From: Multifurca ochricompacta
Taxonomy: Eukaryota; Basidiomycota; Agaricomycetes; Russulales; Russulaceae
Reading direction: 5' to 3'
Length of the DNA stretch: 64,000 bases
Assembly: GCA_022496185.1 (NCBI GenBank)
Contig: WTXG01000027.1
Location: forward strand, 186,001 to 250,000
The notes beneath the pieces are model-generated. The model did no database searches and had not been told where the DNA came from. It saw only the letters and a program-made list of their open reading frames with translations. A program made the translations under genes and the position numbers. Shown piece by piece: positions 34,953 through 45,492 of the stretch. How positions within the stretch are numbered: position 1 is the first letter of the stretch; every line of letters begins with the position of its first letter.

Positions 34953-37049
34953 TCATTTCCTCAGCTGTGATCGCTCACGCAGTAATCCCCACTCTATCCA
35001 CCACTCATCCGCGGCGTCTATCGCAAAGTAACCCCACACTTCCGCGATCTCTGCGAGCTCATCGTCTGTCGGGCCGCTTCCGGGATGGGGATCGGGCGCG
35101 TCGGCAGGCAGCGCTGTCCAGCGGACAAGCCCATCGCGGATCCGCTGTGGGTCGGAGAAAGCCACTTGCGCATTTTGATGCTCCAGGGCTGTCACAGCAT
35201 CCGTCCGCCCCTTGCGCAGGTCTTGATAAGCATATAAGAGCGTTGGGACCTGATCGATACTCCGTATGCGCGAGAATAACGTGCCGAGGGTGGCGGCATC
35301 CTCGAGGGCGAGGCTGCAGCCATAGATCGTGCCAGGCTAAGCGTGCGTTGTCAAATTGGACGCATGGAAGAGGTAATGATATGGGATTTGGATGGGAAGG
35401 GGGAAAACAATCGCATACACATACACTTTGCGGATGAGCCGCCTCACCGATGAGCACAATGCTCTCTGATTCGTCTATCCAGTTATCTGGTTGTGGCAAT
35501 ACAACCCATGGCTGACACGAAACATGGCCAGCCTTGTCGAGCAAAAAACGCAACCTGTGGTATAGTGGGACCGGGTAATTAAAGTTTATGGTGATGCTGC
35601 GGAAACGCGCAACCTACCTTGGGTCCATCTGTCCTTCCCTGTATCTTAGCGAACTTAATGAGGTGGTTGGATCCCAGCTGTCAAGTGCACCTGGTCTCTC
35701 GATTGCTGTAGACTCGCTGTGATCTTCCCACCATACGTGGATGGCGAATTCCTGATGCTGTCGCTGCGAGAGAAAGTCCCAGAGTCATCAGTCTATCTCC
35801 GCTCACCCCCTGGCTGGCATCCGGACTCACGACGGGATAGCCTAGACACCCGGAAAAACCAATCAGCACCGAGGAATGGAGAAAAATCATGAAACACGAG
35901 GGGGGGAGGGGGGGGGGCGATCGTCGTGCCGAGATTGTGAAAAAGAACGAGCTTAACGCACCAAGTACGGCACGCCTGTTCCCAGTCCAGATTGGCCATC
36001 CCACATCCGCAAGTTGTTTCAGCGGCGCATATTTGCGAACTTCAGACATCGGTACGCTGCCGGTGTATACGCTTAACCGAACTGACGACGCTTCTTCTGT
36101 TCTTCATCCTCTTCCGTGACAACGCGGCGCACGATGCTCCGCAGGCCATCGGCGCCTACAATGACATCCGCATGGAGAATCTCACCAGTCTTGAGCCTTA
36201 CAGTGGGACGCAACGTGCATGAACTAGGGCCGGCGATAGAGGTGCTTGCACCATTTTCAGGCGGAGCTTCGGGCGCGGGTTCCACCGATTCAACAGTTGC
36301 ACCAAAAGTAACGCGCGCGCCTGCGACAAAGCGAGGCGATGGAGAATTTCATGCAAGTCCGCATGCTGACCATCGTGGAATTAGGTGTCAACGCTGTGTG
36401 GAGCGGCGCCAGCACGTTGGGCTTACGTTCATCATGAGATATGACGAACCCATCTCCTCGATCAGGAGGCCCACTTGCCATGCAGACTGACCGATTGGTT
36501 TTCCCGTCTTCACTTTCGAGCACAACAGGACCACGGCTATTCAGCATTGCCTCGCTCACGACGTGCACGCGGCCAGAAAATGAAGGGGTGTCCCAGATAC
36601 TCACTGTCTAAGATCAAGGACGACGGGGTCACCGAGGCCCTTTGTGTAAGTTCCTTGTCGACCCCCCAGTGTGATAGGATCCTAGTAGCGTTGGGGGGTA
36701 GCCGTATACCCCCTGAACGGGATTGAAAGCCCCAGGCTTGCTCAAGAACTCGAACGCGGTGTCCGGATGCGGCGAGCGCGTACGCCGCAGCAAGCCCAGC
36801 GATTCCTAATGGAGGAATATGTCGGTCATGCGCCGCATAAGATGGGGAATGAGCCAAACCTCCGCCAACAATCAAGAAATCTAAGTGAAGGCTCGCTAGC
36901 CGCAGTGCGCCGCGGGCAAGGGACGGTGCATCGGGCCCGTGAGAAGTATGTCGAAGGCCGGTGCTGGGCAACGATCGATGCTGGCGACGAGCACAAGAGT
37001 CGGAGTCTCTGCCGGTGTCGAAGTCGTAGGCACGGGGTGGCTTCTCCAT
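34953..37049 (-). CDS. FAD-dependent monooxygenase (salicylate-hydroxylase-like)
   Basis: Class A flavoprotein hydroxylase (PHBH fold); substrate unknown. The start at 37049 gives a long N-terminal extension, then DFLIVGGG joined by an intron to IAGLAAAYALAASGHRVRV (the GxGxxG FAD site), LEQAWGFQSRSGGIRLPPNA and HWGVDKELTQRASV. Later exons show KTGKPIGQSAWQVGLLIEEM, HADLHEILHRLA, VTFGATVESVEPAPEA, ILHADVIVGADGLRSIVRR (the DG motif), YTGSVPMSEVRKYAPLKQLA, WEDHSESTAIERPGALDSW, PDNWIDESESIVLIGEAAHP (the GD/GE-type second FAD motif), IYGCSLALEDAATLGTLFS, and the C terminus ending RSQLRK at 34953. Two single-base breaks: around 36327-36330 (RLAF-VAGARV) and around 36081-36084 (RRQ-VRLSVYTG), both in short homopolymers. 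Upstream and divergent lies a second FAD monooxygenase. Confidence 0.83.
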
Positions 37050-38155
37050 AGTATCAAGTCAAGTAGGAGGCCAGATACGTAGCAAACAGGCGAACGTGAG
37101 AAAAGGTAGTCGTAGTACAAGATGCAGTATTTATCATTTTGCCGCGGGGCAAGGCTGCCGTTATAATCATCCCTGCTTTGGTACTTCGATCCATCAGCAT
37201 AATTGACGCTGGCGGATTGTTCCTACGTTCCCGAAGCGCGAAACCCAGGCGGCACCGGAAAACGGCGAATTGGATACTTACGACCGGAGGCAAGCATGGC
37301 ACAAAAAAAGGCGAAAAGGTACCTAACAGAAAGCTAGTATAGGATGCTTTTGGCTTTCAAGCGAAGACCGCTACCCTGGAAAAACAGGGCCAGGGCAAAG
37401 CTTACTCTACGGGATAAGCCAATGAGGGATACCATGGAAACTCCGTAAGTATTCATCCACACAAGCTCAAGCTACTAAGGAGCCCGAGGGCTCAGCTGAC
37501 GGTGCGACAATGACGTCTTTGAGTAGGCGATTACCCACGCACCCCGCAAAATTGAGCCTTGCGGGGGACCACCTTCTGAAGCGAGGGGTCTAGAATACTA
37601 TGAAGAAATTTGGGGGTATGAAAGATTCCACAAAGGTATTGTACGTGAGTATGGTATGGAAGAAGGAACTTACCAGTTTTGAGACTTGTGATCGGCTTGC
37701 GGGTGTGTTGTACGTCTCGGAAGGAAAGGAAATGGGGGAAGATATGCATCGTGCATCACGCCTTGGCGTATCGCCTGGAAGCGCTCAATTAGCTATAGCT
37801 CTATCAAATTCCCCAAGCCCTAAGTTAATATCGCTCTCGGTTCCACTGAACTGAAGTGGATGAATGAATTTAAACGAATTAAACAGACCGAGATAGAGAC
37901 AAAGCAGAGACAGAGACTCGGATCTTGGCTCCCATGACCACGGGATTAGGTCACACGCATGATGAATGGGGTCAGGTGATTGTGGGAAAGTAACCCCTCC
38001 CTCCCCCTCTCCCTCTCCTCCTCTTTCCCCTCCCAGAATTATCAAAATATCAATATCAATATCAATATCAATATCAGAGAGCGAATTTGACCTACAACTA
38101 CACACATCTTGTAAAAATTTCCTTCAACTTCACCTTTCTCTCTTTTCTTTTACCA
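37050..38155. other. Divergent promoter region between two FAD monooxygenases
   Basis: Contains no supported gene. An ATATCA/ATCAAT array sits at 38046-38076, just upstream of the plus-strand monooxygenase. The region presumably carries both promoters. CT-rich strings at 37990-38040 resemble fungal core promoters. Confidence 0.45.
38046..38076. repeat. ATATCA hexanucleotide repeat
   Basis: Five tandem ATATCA-like units, about 80 bp upstream of the ATG at 38156. Confidence 0.85.
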
Positions 38156-39403
38156 ATGACTTCTACTTCTCCATTCTCAATTGCCGTAATCGGCGCTGGC
38201 CTTGGCGGCCTCATTCTTGCGCGTGTACTCCAGCTACATGGTGTCCAAGTGACCGTTTTTGAGAGAGAATTTACTTCGTCATCTCGCGGGCAGGGTGGCT
38301 CGCTCGATATGCACACAGAATCGGGGCAGTATGCATTGGAGACCGCACAACTCACAGCACAGTTCCGCAAGATCGCACGCCCAGAGGGCGAAGACCTGAA
38401 AATCGTGGATAAACACGGCACTGTCTTTTTTGAGGACACGCCGCCGCCTCCCGCAGCCGAGGATCCTCCGTCGCAGGGTCAGCAGGGACCACCGCGCGGG
38501 GGACGTCCCGAAGTAGACCGTGGCCAGCTGCGTCAGCTGTTACTCGATTCACTGCACCCCGACACGGTCCAATGGGGCCACAACCTCGAATCCGTGCAAT
38601 TCTCAGAAGATAACACCAAAGTCGCGCTCATCTTTGACAATACATCCTCCCATGCCTCATCCAAATTTAAATTTGACCTCGTCGTCGGTGCAGATGGCGC
38701 GTGGTCGCGCGTGCGCCCGCTCTTGTCGTCCGCGCAGCCGACTTACACCGAGGTGACTTTCGTCGAGACCCAGCTCGCATTGAGTGACCAGACTCTGGAG
38801 ACAGCGACCCTCGTTCGGCATGGGACCCTCTTCGCGCTCGGAGATAACCGTGCGATCATCGCGCAACGGAACAGTGGCGACATTGTGCGCGTCTACGCTG
38901 CGCTGCGCGTGCCTCTTGGGGCGCTCGACGCCGCCGCTGCGCAGCAGGATACGCACGAGCTGCGCACAGTCGTACTGCAGCACTTTGACGGCTGGGCACC
39001 ACAACTGCGCGCGCTTGTTGATGCGCCGAGTGCTACGGGCTTCATCGTTCGCCCCTTATGGGTGCTACCGTCAGGGCATAGGTGGGACACCGCACCGGGT
39101 GGACGCGTGACGCTGCTTGGCGACGCGGCCCATTTAATGGTACCGTTTGCAGGTTCCGGCGCGAATCTCGCCATGGCAGACGGGGCGGATCTCGGAGTGG
39201 CACTTGTCAAAGCGAAGACAGCTGCTGAGCTCGCAGAGCGCGTGGGGGAGTATGAAGCTGCGATGCAAGAACGCGCGAAGGGAGAATGGGAGATGTCGAT
39301 GCAGAATATGGATGTATTTTTGGGCGATCGTGCACCTGCTGCAGCTGTGGAGATAATGAAGGGGCTCTTGGCTGGCGGTGACCCGTCTGGAACGAGTCGT
39401 TGA
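38156..39403 (+). CDS. FAD-dependent monooxygenase (TetX-like), single exon
   Basis: Flavin monooxygenase of the PHBH fold, 415 residues and no intron, unlike its neighbours. Motifs: IAVIGAGLGGLILARVLQLH (GxGxxG for the ADP of FAD), an acidic residue at the end of strand 2 in VTVFERE, KFDLVVGADGAWSRVRPLLS (DG motif) and GRVTLLGDAAHLMVPFAGSG with GANLAMADGADLGVAL (GD motif). The Gly-rich loop and GDAAH place it with the TetX/FAD-dependent aromatic hydroxylases, which often detoxify small molecules or act in secondary metabolism; the substrate is unknown. The start at 38156 is preceded by ACCAATG-like context. Being intronless in an intron-rich genome, it could derive from retroposition or transfer, but base composition does not stand out clearly. 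Confidence 0.88.
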   Translation: MTSTSPFSIAVIGAGLGGLILARVLQLHGVQVTVFEREFTSSSRGQGGSLDMHTESGQYALETAQLTAQFRKIARPEGEDLKIVDKHGTVFFEDTPPPPAAEDPPSQGQQGPPRGGRPEVDRGQLRQLLLDSLHPDTVQWGHNLESVQFSEDNTKVALIFDNTSSHASSKFKFDLVVGADGAWSRVRPLLSSAQPTYTEVTFVETQLALSDQTLETATLVRHGTLFALGDNRAIIAQRNSGDIVRVYAALRVPLGALDAAAAQQDTHELRTVVLQHFDGWAPQLRALVDAPSATGFIVRPLWVLPSGHRWDTAPGGRVTLLGDAAHLMVPFAGSGANLAMADGADLGVALVKAKTAAELAERVGEYEAAMQERAKGEWEMSMQNMDVFLGDRAPAAAVEIMKGLLAGGDPSGTSR

Positions 39404-39603
39404 GAAGAGCAGAGATGTATTGTTCGTGTGTATGATACTGACTTGATTTGTGGTTTTCTGAGGTTCTCAAAGTTGTCACATAGTTTGGTTAAGGACCATC
39501 CAGGTTATTATAAATTATGCTCTGTGCTATGCCTTTGAGACGTGCCAAAGCAGTGAGTGCTATGGTATACCGCAACAAAGAATCTACTTAAATCGAGACT
39601 ACT

Positions 39604-40922
39604 CTACCGGCCCACATGAAGCTGTTCCTTGATGGTCCAAGGTGTATCGTACCACATCCGCTTTTCAAACAAAACATGTTCGACAACGCGCTTCGGTTCT
39701 GTGGTCGACGCGACCCCACGTTTGGTCAGGGTCTGAATCGTCTCGAAGCGTGCGACTACATTCACATATAGAGGGTTACCCGTGCGTGGCGGTCGCAAGC
39801 CAAGATAACCCTCGATAGCGCGAATACTAACGATACGCAAGGGTGATGGCTGTGAAACGAGCCGCCACCTGTACATTGTTGAGCTCCCGACAGGGTGAAG
39901 GACGCGTAGCTTTTTGAGAGCAGACTTGGCATACTCGTCTACGGTCAGCAACGCAATCGTTTTTTGATCGCCTCTGAGGGTGAAGGTGGTCAACGCGCGT
40001 GAGGGATATGAGGGTGGAAAGAAAAAATTCACTCGGCGATGGCATTGTTTACGCGCTTATAATTTTCGAGAAGGATATTGCGCAATGGTGCGACCCAGGC
40101 ACTGTCCTTTGTAGACTTGGCCTGGAAGATCTGGAATGAACGGGATGATGGTGTTTCCCGTCCAGGAAACGCATTTTCTTGGGCAAGTTTACGCATGCTG
40201 AATGTAGTTAGCATATCTAACTTCCTTTTGTGTGAGAAAAAAAGGCGCAGAAGCGCCAGAAAGTAGGATGATTCAGGGAAGCACGTTGTAGTGTGCGGGC
40301 GATCCTCCAGGAACTGGGGACTCTACAAGTACGGAAGGGAAGTCGCGCACCTTGAAATATTTTTAAGAGAGTTCAAAAAATTATCCCGGAGCAGGGAGAC
40401 GTGGTCACGGAAAGTGGCATTCTCGACCCGTGCTGGAAAGGATGGGATGTGGACGTCTTTCAACGCGCTGTCAGTGTTCGGAGTTCTGGAGAACTAAGCA
40501 GCAACTAGTAAAAATTCTCATGGAATACTGTCGTCCCATATCTATACAGGAGAAGAAGGCAGGTGCAGAGACTGAAGATAAGGTAACATACCTAGTGGTT
40601 CCAAAGGAAGAGACCACATGTCAATAGTTGAACTACTTTCATCACGGACAGCGCGGTGAAACCTAGCCAATGCATCATCCTCCGACTCTTGTAATTTTAG
40701 ATGCTTGGACTTGGAAAGTGTAGCCATTCCTCGTTTGACTACTTGTGAAAGTGCTGGCACGGGGAGGGGAGTGGGTTTAAGGTAAGGGAGGCAGGCAGAC
40801 GGGGTGGACAATGACCATATTAACGAAGACACCATCTGCCCACGATGCGCAGGAGGCAATGGCATCGCCGATTTCTGTGCGCGGAAAACTTGAGCAGAAT
40901 AACGAGTTGCTCTGGCTGCCAT
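39604..40922 (-). CDS. Tim44-like domain protein, probable mitoribosomal mL45
   Basis: Likely mL45 (MRPL45/MBA1 group), a Tim44-like protein that binds the exit side of the mitochondrial ribosome. The start at 40922 gives a presequence (MAARATRYSAQVFRAQKS) and a Ser/Pro-rich leader. Exons then read LKDVHIPSFPARVENATFRD, MRKLAQENAFPGRETPSS, IFQAKSTKDSAWVAPLRN, ILLENYKRVNNAIAEGDQKT with IALLTVDEYAKSALKKLR, and YRWRLVSQPSPLRIVSIRAI. The end carries YVNVVARFETIQTLTKRG and HVLFEKRMWYDTPWTIKEQL, stopping at 39604. This C-terminal half is the Tim44-like fold (cone-shaped, with the VRIVSxRA and KRMWYDxPW blocks). I could not settle the junctions around 40500-40560. It shares a 194 bp divergent promoter with the MIX17 gene. 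Confidence 0.72.
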
Positions 40923-41004
40923 ACTCGACTCGTCAATGTCAATGTCAACTCAACTGACGACGAGGACGAGGACAAAGTTACGGCCCTGATTGAATATTTA
41001 AAAT

Positions 41005-41010
41005 CACGTG
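41005..41010. promoter_or_regulatory. CACGTG palindrome in the mL45-like/MIX17 shared promoter
   Basis: Part of a longer perfect palindrome TCACGTGA (41004-41011), roughly midway between the two divergent mitochondrial genes. Suggests bHLH-type regulation; inference. Confidence 0.4.
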
Positions 41011-41116
41011 ATAGGTTCACACGTCGGAAGGAAAGTATTTTCGCGTCTCTCGGCTTCGGCCTCTTCACATCTCCTCTCTCTCCAATACAACTCAGTTGTC
41101 AACGTCCACCACTTCA

Positions 41117-41695
41117 ATGCCTGTAAGTTTCTCGATATCCTTTCACTCATGTAATGGTATCCGGAAGTTGATATGTTCCCTCCAATAGCGTCAGTCACGT
41201 TCTTCTCGTCCTACGACCTCTCGCTCCGCTCCGGCACCTGCCAGCGCACCTTCTCGTGGCGCCGCCACAGCTGCCTATCCCGCCCAGCATGCTCCTCCAG
41301 CCCCTGCGCCGCCCACACATGCCTCTGCCCCTGCGCAGACACAGGCTTCTAGTGGTCCTGGTCTTCTTACGCAGATGGCTGCCACCGCGGGCTCCGTTGC
41401 CATCGGTTCAACCATCGGCCACGGCCTCTCGTCCATGCTCTTTGGTGGCCGTTCCGAATCTGCGCCCGTAGAGCAGCAACAACAAGCGGCCCCACAGCAA
41501 AACACGTCCTCTTTCGCGCCTAACTGTGAGGTGCATGCAAAGGAGTTCTCAAAGTGCCTTGAGAAAGCCGACTTGCCCAGCTGTTCGTGGTACCTCGAAC
41601 AGCTCAAGGCTGTGAGCGTTTGCCCTTATGATCTATATGTTCCCCCTCATCATCATCTCTATTTCTAGTGCCAGGGAGCTGCCGCACAGTATTGA
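41117..41695 (+). CDS. MIX17: CHCHD2/MIX17-like twin CX9C protein
   Basis: Small mitochondrial intermembrane-space protein imported through Mia40. Three exons: ATG-CCT only (41117-41122), the main exon starting at about 41190, and a last exon TGC...TGA after an intron starting at about 41612. The protein has 151 residues. After a Ser/Arg/Ala/Pro-rich leader there is a Gly/Ala helix (AATAGSVAIGSTIGHGLSSM) and then the CHCH domain with Cys115-x9-Cys125 and Cys134-x9-Cys144. The last Cys is encoded only after the third exon join, so the splice is needed for function. The Gly/Ala transmembrane-like segment before the CHCH domain is typical of CHCHD2/10 and Mix17 rather than of COX assembly factors. 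Confidence 0.9.
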
Positions 41696-43148
41696 TGGAA
41701 TAATTACTTTAATTTGCTAGCTAGCCTTGGATGGGAGATGGGATGCATTACTCATCTTTGTGTGTGGACATTCGCATTTGATTTGTGAAATGTCATGATG
41801 CTTTTCCTCCACTCATTCTCCTTAGTAAGGCATTGATGATTTGACCTCGTGGTTAACGACACGACATAGTGCCTTACTTTGCCCATGTTCCAAAGTCGAG
41901 TTTTGAGTATGCCAAATCATTCTGCTACTCTGGCTCAGTACTTGGGTGAGACATTGGCTACTATGCCCTCAGATAAAAGTAATCGTGGTATATTAGCGTC
42001 CCGTTGCTTTGTAACCGTCTATTCCTTGCCGTCACTCAGAGCAACGACGCATTTTGCTTGGTGCGCCATACTTGGTTGATAGTGAGTAGCCGTTGTGATC
42101 GCGCACACTACCACGCAGAGCACCATGCCATGGAGAAGGCTAGCATGACAGGCGTGCCATCGACGCCGATCCAAACAAACCGCTGCTACTTCAGTGAAGT
42201 GGACTGCAACTGAGATGTGTCCAATACTGGCATCATTCTGGTTGGAGGTAGCTCCTATGTGGATAGGAGCACTATATGCGATGCTCCACCTGCGAAGGGT
42301 GGGAGGACCGAACCTTCTTTTTGTTGAGAGAAATTTTCAGCACCCCGAACCCGAATGACTCCAGTAGGGCGCTATTTGCGCCATTGCAAAGCCCGGACGG
42401 CTTTCTAGATTACCCTGCACGTGGTCAGGGTGGATGTGGATGTCAGAGCAAGGGGTTTGGGGGTGATTTATTTTCAAGAAAGAAAGGAAAAGGGCACGGA
42501 GGATGGAGCCTGGGCATGGCCATGACTTGTGCCCCTTACTTTTTACTGTCATGCGTTGTACCAAGCCCAAAAAAGCGTGTTGATGAGCGGCCGTGTGAGG
42601 TATTGTCCACAACCAAAACTGAATTGAACTCTTCTCAGACTCGGAGGCAATACTTATAATTATAATAATTATCTGCACGCGCAAACGGGTTGTGGTAGGA
42701 AGTAGAGAGAGGATAGGATAAATGTTTGAACCTACGCCTGGTAACAAAACGTACTAGTGCTCACTAACCCGGAACAAGGCGACAGAGCCTTAATTTTCAT
42801 TTGTCAATTATCTCGAAGGGGATTAGGTGAACCGATAACCAGTTTCCGGGAAAGTGGTGAGTGTATCTTATATTCTTATTATTATTATTATTATCCCCTT
42901 TCTTATGTGACAGTAGGATCACAAGTTCAAGTTATCCGAAAAATGTGAAAAAGTCCACCTCGGGGTCAGGAGGCTTTGCACCACTTGTCGCCCGCAGTCA
43001 TGGCGTCCACGCGTTATGTTAATGGCTAATATTGTCCGCTCGTCTGTGTCGATAACCATTGCTACCCCCAACCGTCAAGGTTCACGAGTACGAAGCCCAC
43101 GACTATCTAACTACATCACATATGCCTCCCCCCCCGTTTCTCTACTTC
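41696..43148. other. Convergent gene-poor region
   Basis: No supported gene. Open frames of 60-136 codons exist on both strands (for example 42276-42659 and 42337-42747) but are out of phase with each other and match nothing I know. A TTA microsatellite lies at 42872-42892. I looked for a tRNA near 42916 because of a T-arm-like GTTCAAGTT; no cloverleaf forms. Confidence 0.45.
42872..42892. repeat. TTA trinucleotide microsatellite
   Basis: Seven TTA/ATT units in the intergenic region. Confidence 0.8.
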
Positions 43149-44972
43149 CTAAACTAGCGACGCTGCGCCGCTCGTATTGCCCTCCGAGCCCGAGCCCGAG
43201 CCCGACCCAGTGGACGAGGACTCCGAGCTCGATGCGCGGCTCGCATCCTTCAACACGATGGCAGAACACTGCGCACTCATGAGCAGTGGTGGCAATAGGT
43301 GCTTATCCAGATCGCACGGGAGCGGCTGTCGCAGCTCCACGTCACATTCGACCGTGCGATGAATTGTCACCTGCACGTCTTGCCCGTCGTAGAGGATGCG
43401 CGGGGTGTTATTTGCGCGGAAGCGCCGTCGTGGTGGGGGGTAAGATTCGCGGTCACTGTCACGTCACGTGAGCGACTCTACATTATTCGTTTACAGGTAA
43501 GGGGGATATGGCACCCACTTTGTAATGTATTGGAAAAGGATGCGATACGCGCGTGAGGCAGTGATGACCCTATATTCCATCCAGATTGGATGATTAGTCA
43601 CGAATACGGAAACGATGGGTAGGTGGCAGCGCACGTAAGTGTCGCTGTTTCAACATGCAGGTGAGCGAAAGTCGGTCACATCGATGAAGATGCAAGATAG
43701 TGGGTACGAACTATGCGGGACTTGGAACATCTGTGTAAATATAAGCAATGATGTATTAAGAAGAGAGGTGGATGTGATGCAAGCCCACCAGGTTCCAGTG
43801 TTCTGAGAGACGGGTTAAGATCACCCAGCATTCAGGAATCGGGTGACACGTACCATTCACCCCTCGGAAACTTAATGCCTGGGAAACGTCTCCTCGTGAG
43901 GGTACAATGCCTTCAAGACTAAATGACGTACGATCGAGGGTAACTCCGTGACTATCCACGCGAGGATCCACCACAATCCTTGAATATAGAGCATGTTCCA
44001 CAGGCGTGTAGAATTTCTCTTGTGAAGCACGCCAGAAAACATGATACAAAGTAAAGTCAAATCTTGAATGAAGTTGATCAGGATGCTCCAACGGAAGTCT
44101 GACGTTCCATCTATGGGGCAGTTCTCCGTGGAAACGGACCATCGCGAATGGCCCTGTGAACGCACAGGGAGTATATTACAGTTACAAGTGGCTTATGAAA
44201 TACGAGTCTAAGAGAACTTACCCTCGTCGTCGCTTGATTGTGGATGTGGCACAGTCGGGTGAGTGTCTCGAAACCTGTGGAGGAAGATGAAGTACATACC
44301 GTAAAAGGAGCCACCCAAGTTGGCTAACCACACGACAACAGCGAGGGTGATGATTCTTTTATCGCGCCCCCACAATGCGACTCTATTTTGCCACTGTCGC
44401 GATCAGTGGATATATCATAATGGGGTGTATTACTGACCCTCGGAGGACAAGAAGGAGTGACGCAAATACGCCAGACGACCATGAGGTAGCCTGACGTCAG
44501 TCAGTTCCTTCGTCCGTCTTATGAAAGAAGCACAGACCAATACTACTCTGAACCATACCTAAACAGAAATATGACATGTTAGAAGGTGTCAAAGTGACAG
44601 AAGGTAACAATGCCCACGTCGCAGTTATAACGTGTTGTGATATCAAAGCCGACTAGCATAGTGATTAGAGATGCGAGGGCCAATGTCCTCGCCAAGAGAT
44701 AGACGACAAATGACCATCGCCAATGTCGCCGCCCCGTGTATATCTCCCACTCAAATTCCAGATTAGTGACATATTCCCACCTTAATGGTAACACACGGTG
44801 ATCAGAGTGCCGCGAAAGAAAGTTGGGTGGACGTACACATAGACACCGGCGAACACATGGACCAGCTCTACAAGGTGAGCTTTCACAGACCGATGAATAC
44901 TCCGATACGATCAATACAGTAGTCGAGTTTTCGTGGCTTACCGTAAACAGCGGGCTCAGAGTTCAGAAACAT
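43149..44972 (-). CDS. DUF6533 seven-TM protein, copy 4
   Basis: Fourth member of the family. The start at 44972 (MFLNSEPAVY) splices to ELVHVFAGVYV, then WEYVTNLEFEWEIYTGRRHW, RWSFVVYLLARTLALASLIT, MLVGFDITTRYNCD, and later TSDFRWSILINFIQDLTLLC, SGVLHKRNSTRLWNMLYIQG and LWWILAWIVTELPSIV. The tail shows VQVTIHRTVECDVELRQ like the other copies, but instead of the ELQMK ending it finishes in a Ser/Gly stretch coded by GAGCCC-type repeats (43186-43204) and ends at 43149. Exon 1 and intron positions equal those of the copy at 20631. The gene is divergent from SYG1. Confidence 0.78.
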
Positions 44973-45492
44973 GAAGACTCGAAGCCCATGAGATCAAGGA
45001 CTGGAAAACCTGTAATAGAAGGAAGGGAGGAAGAGTGCCCCTTACAAGTAAATGGTAGTGGGAGAATTGTGGGTCAGAAGCGCTAGGTCGAATGCCATGC
45101 TTATGAGGCATAACAAAGAACTGACGTATTTCCTGGAGATAGCGGCGGAGAGTGAGTGTGGGTGTGAGGGTTCGCGTTGCGGAGATGAGTGAGGGCCTGT
45201 CGCCTGTCGCCAGCTGTCTAGATCTTCCCGGCCCTTCCCGGCCCGTAAGAACAGAATTATTATTATATATTTTAAGATATTAAAATTATAACATTTTGGT
45301 GACACCGCCGACGTCGCCGTCATAAACTTTTGGCGACGACTATCAACAATCCAATGTGATAAGAAAAGGAATGCCCCGAGTCTCGGGAGTCTAAATTGGA
45401 GGGTTCAACCTCGTCCTTAAATTCGCCTCTGCCACCTTGCCAGAACAGTTTGTTCATTGCGTATTGCACGGTGAACATTCGGTGAGCTCTCA
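44973..45492. other. Divergent promoter region, DUF6533/SYG1
   Basis: Contains an A/T-rich tract (45251-45295) and repeated GGCCC strings at 45225-45245. Nothing coding recognised. Confidence 0.45.

Noticed and set aside
36537..37049. Long N-terminal extension of the monooxygenase as a targeting domain
   Set aside because: Arg/Ser-rich without clear signal features; the true start may be closer to the FAD motif, and no in-frame ATG settles it.
42741..42930. Possible tRNA because of a T-arm-like string near 42916
   Set aside because: No acceptor pairing, D-arm or anticodon stem can be drawn.
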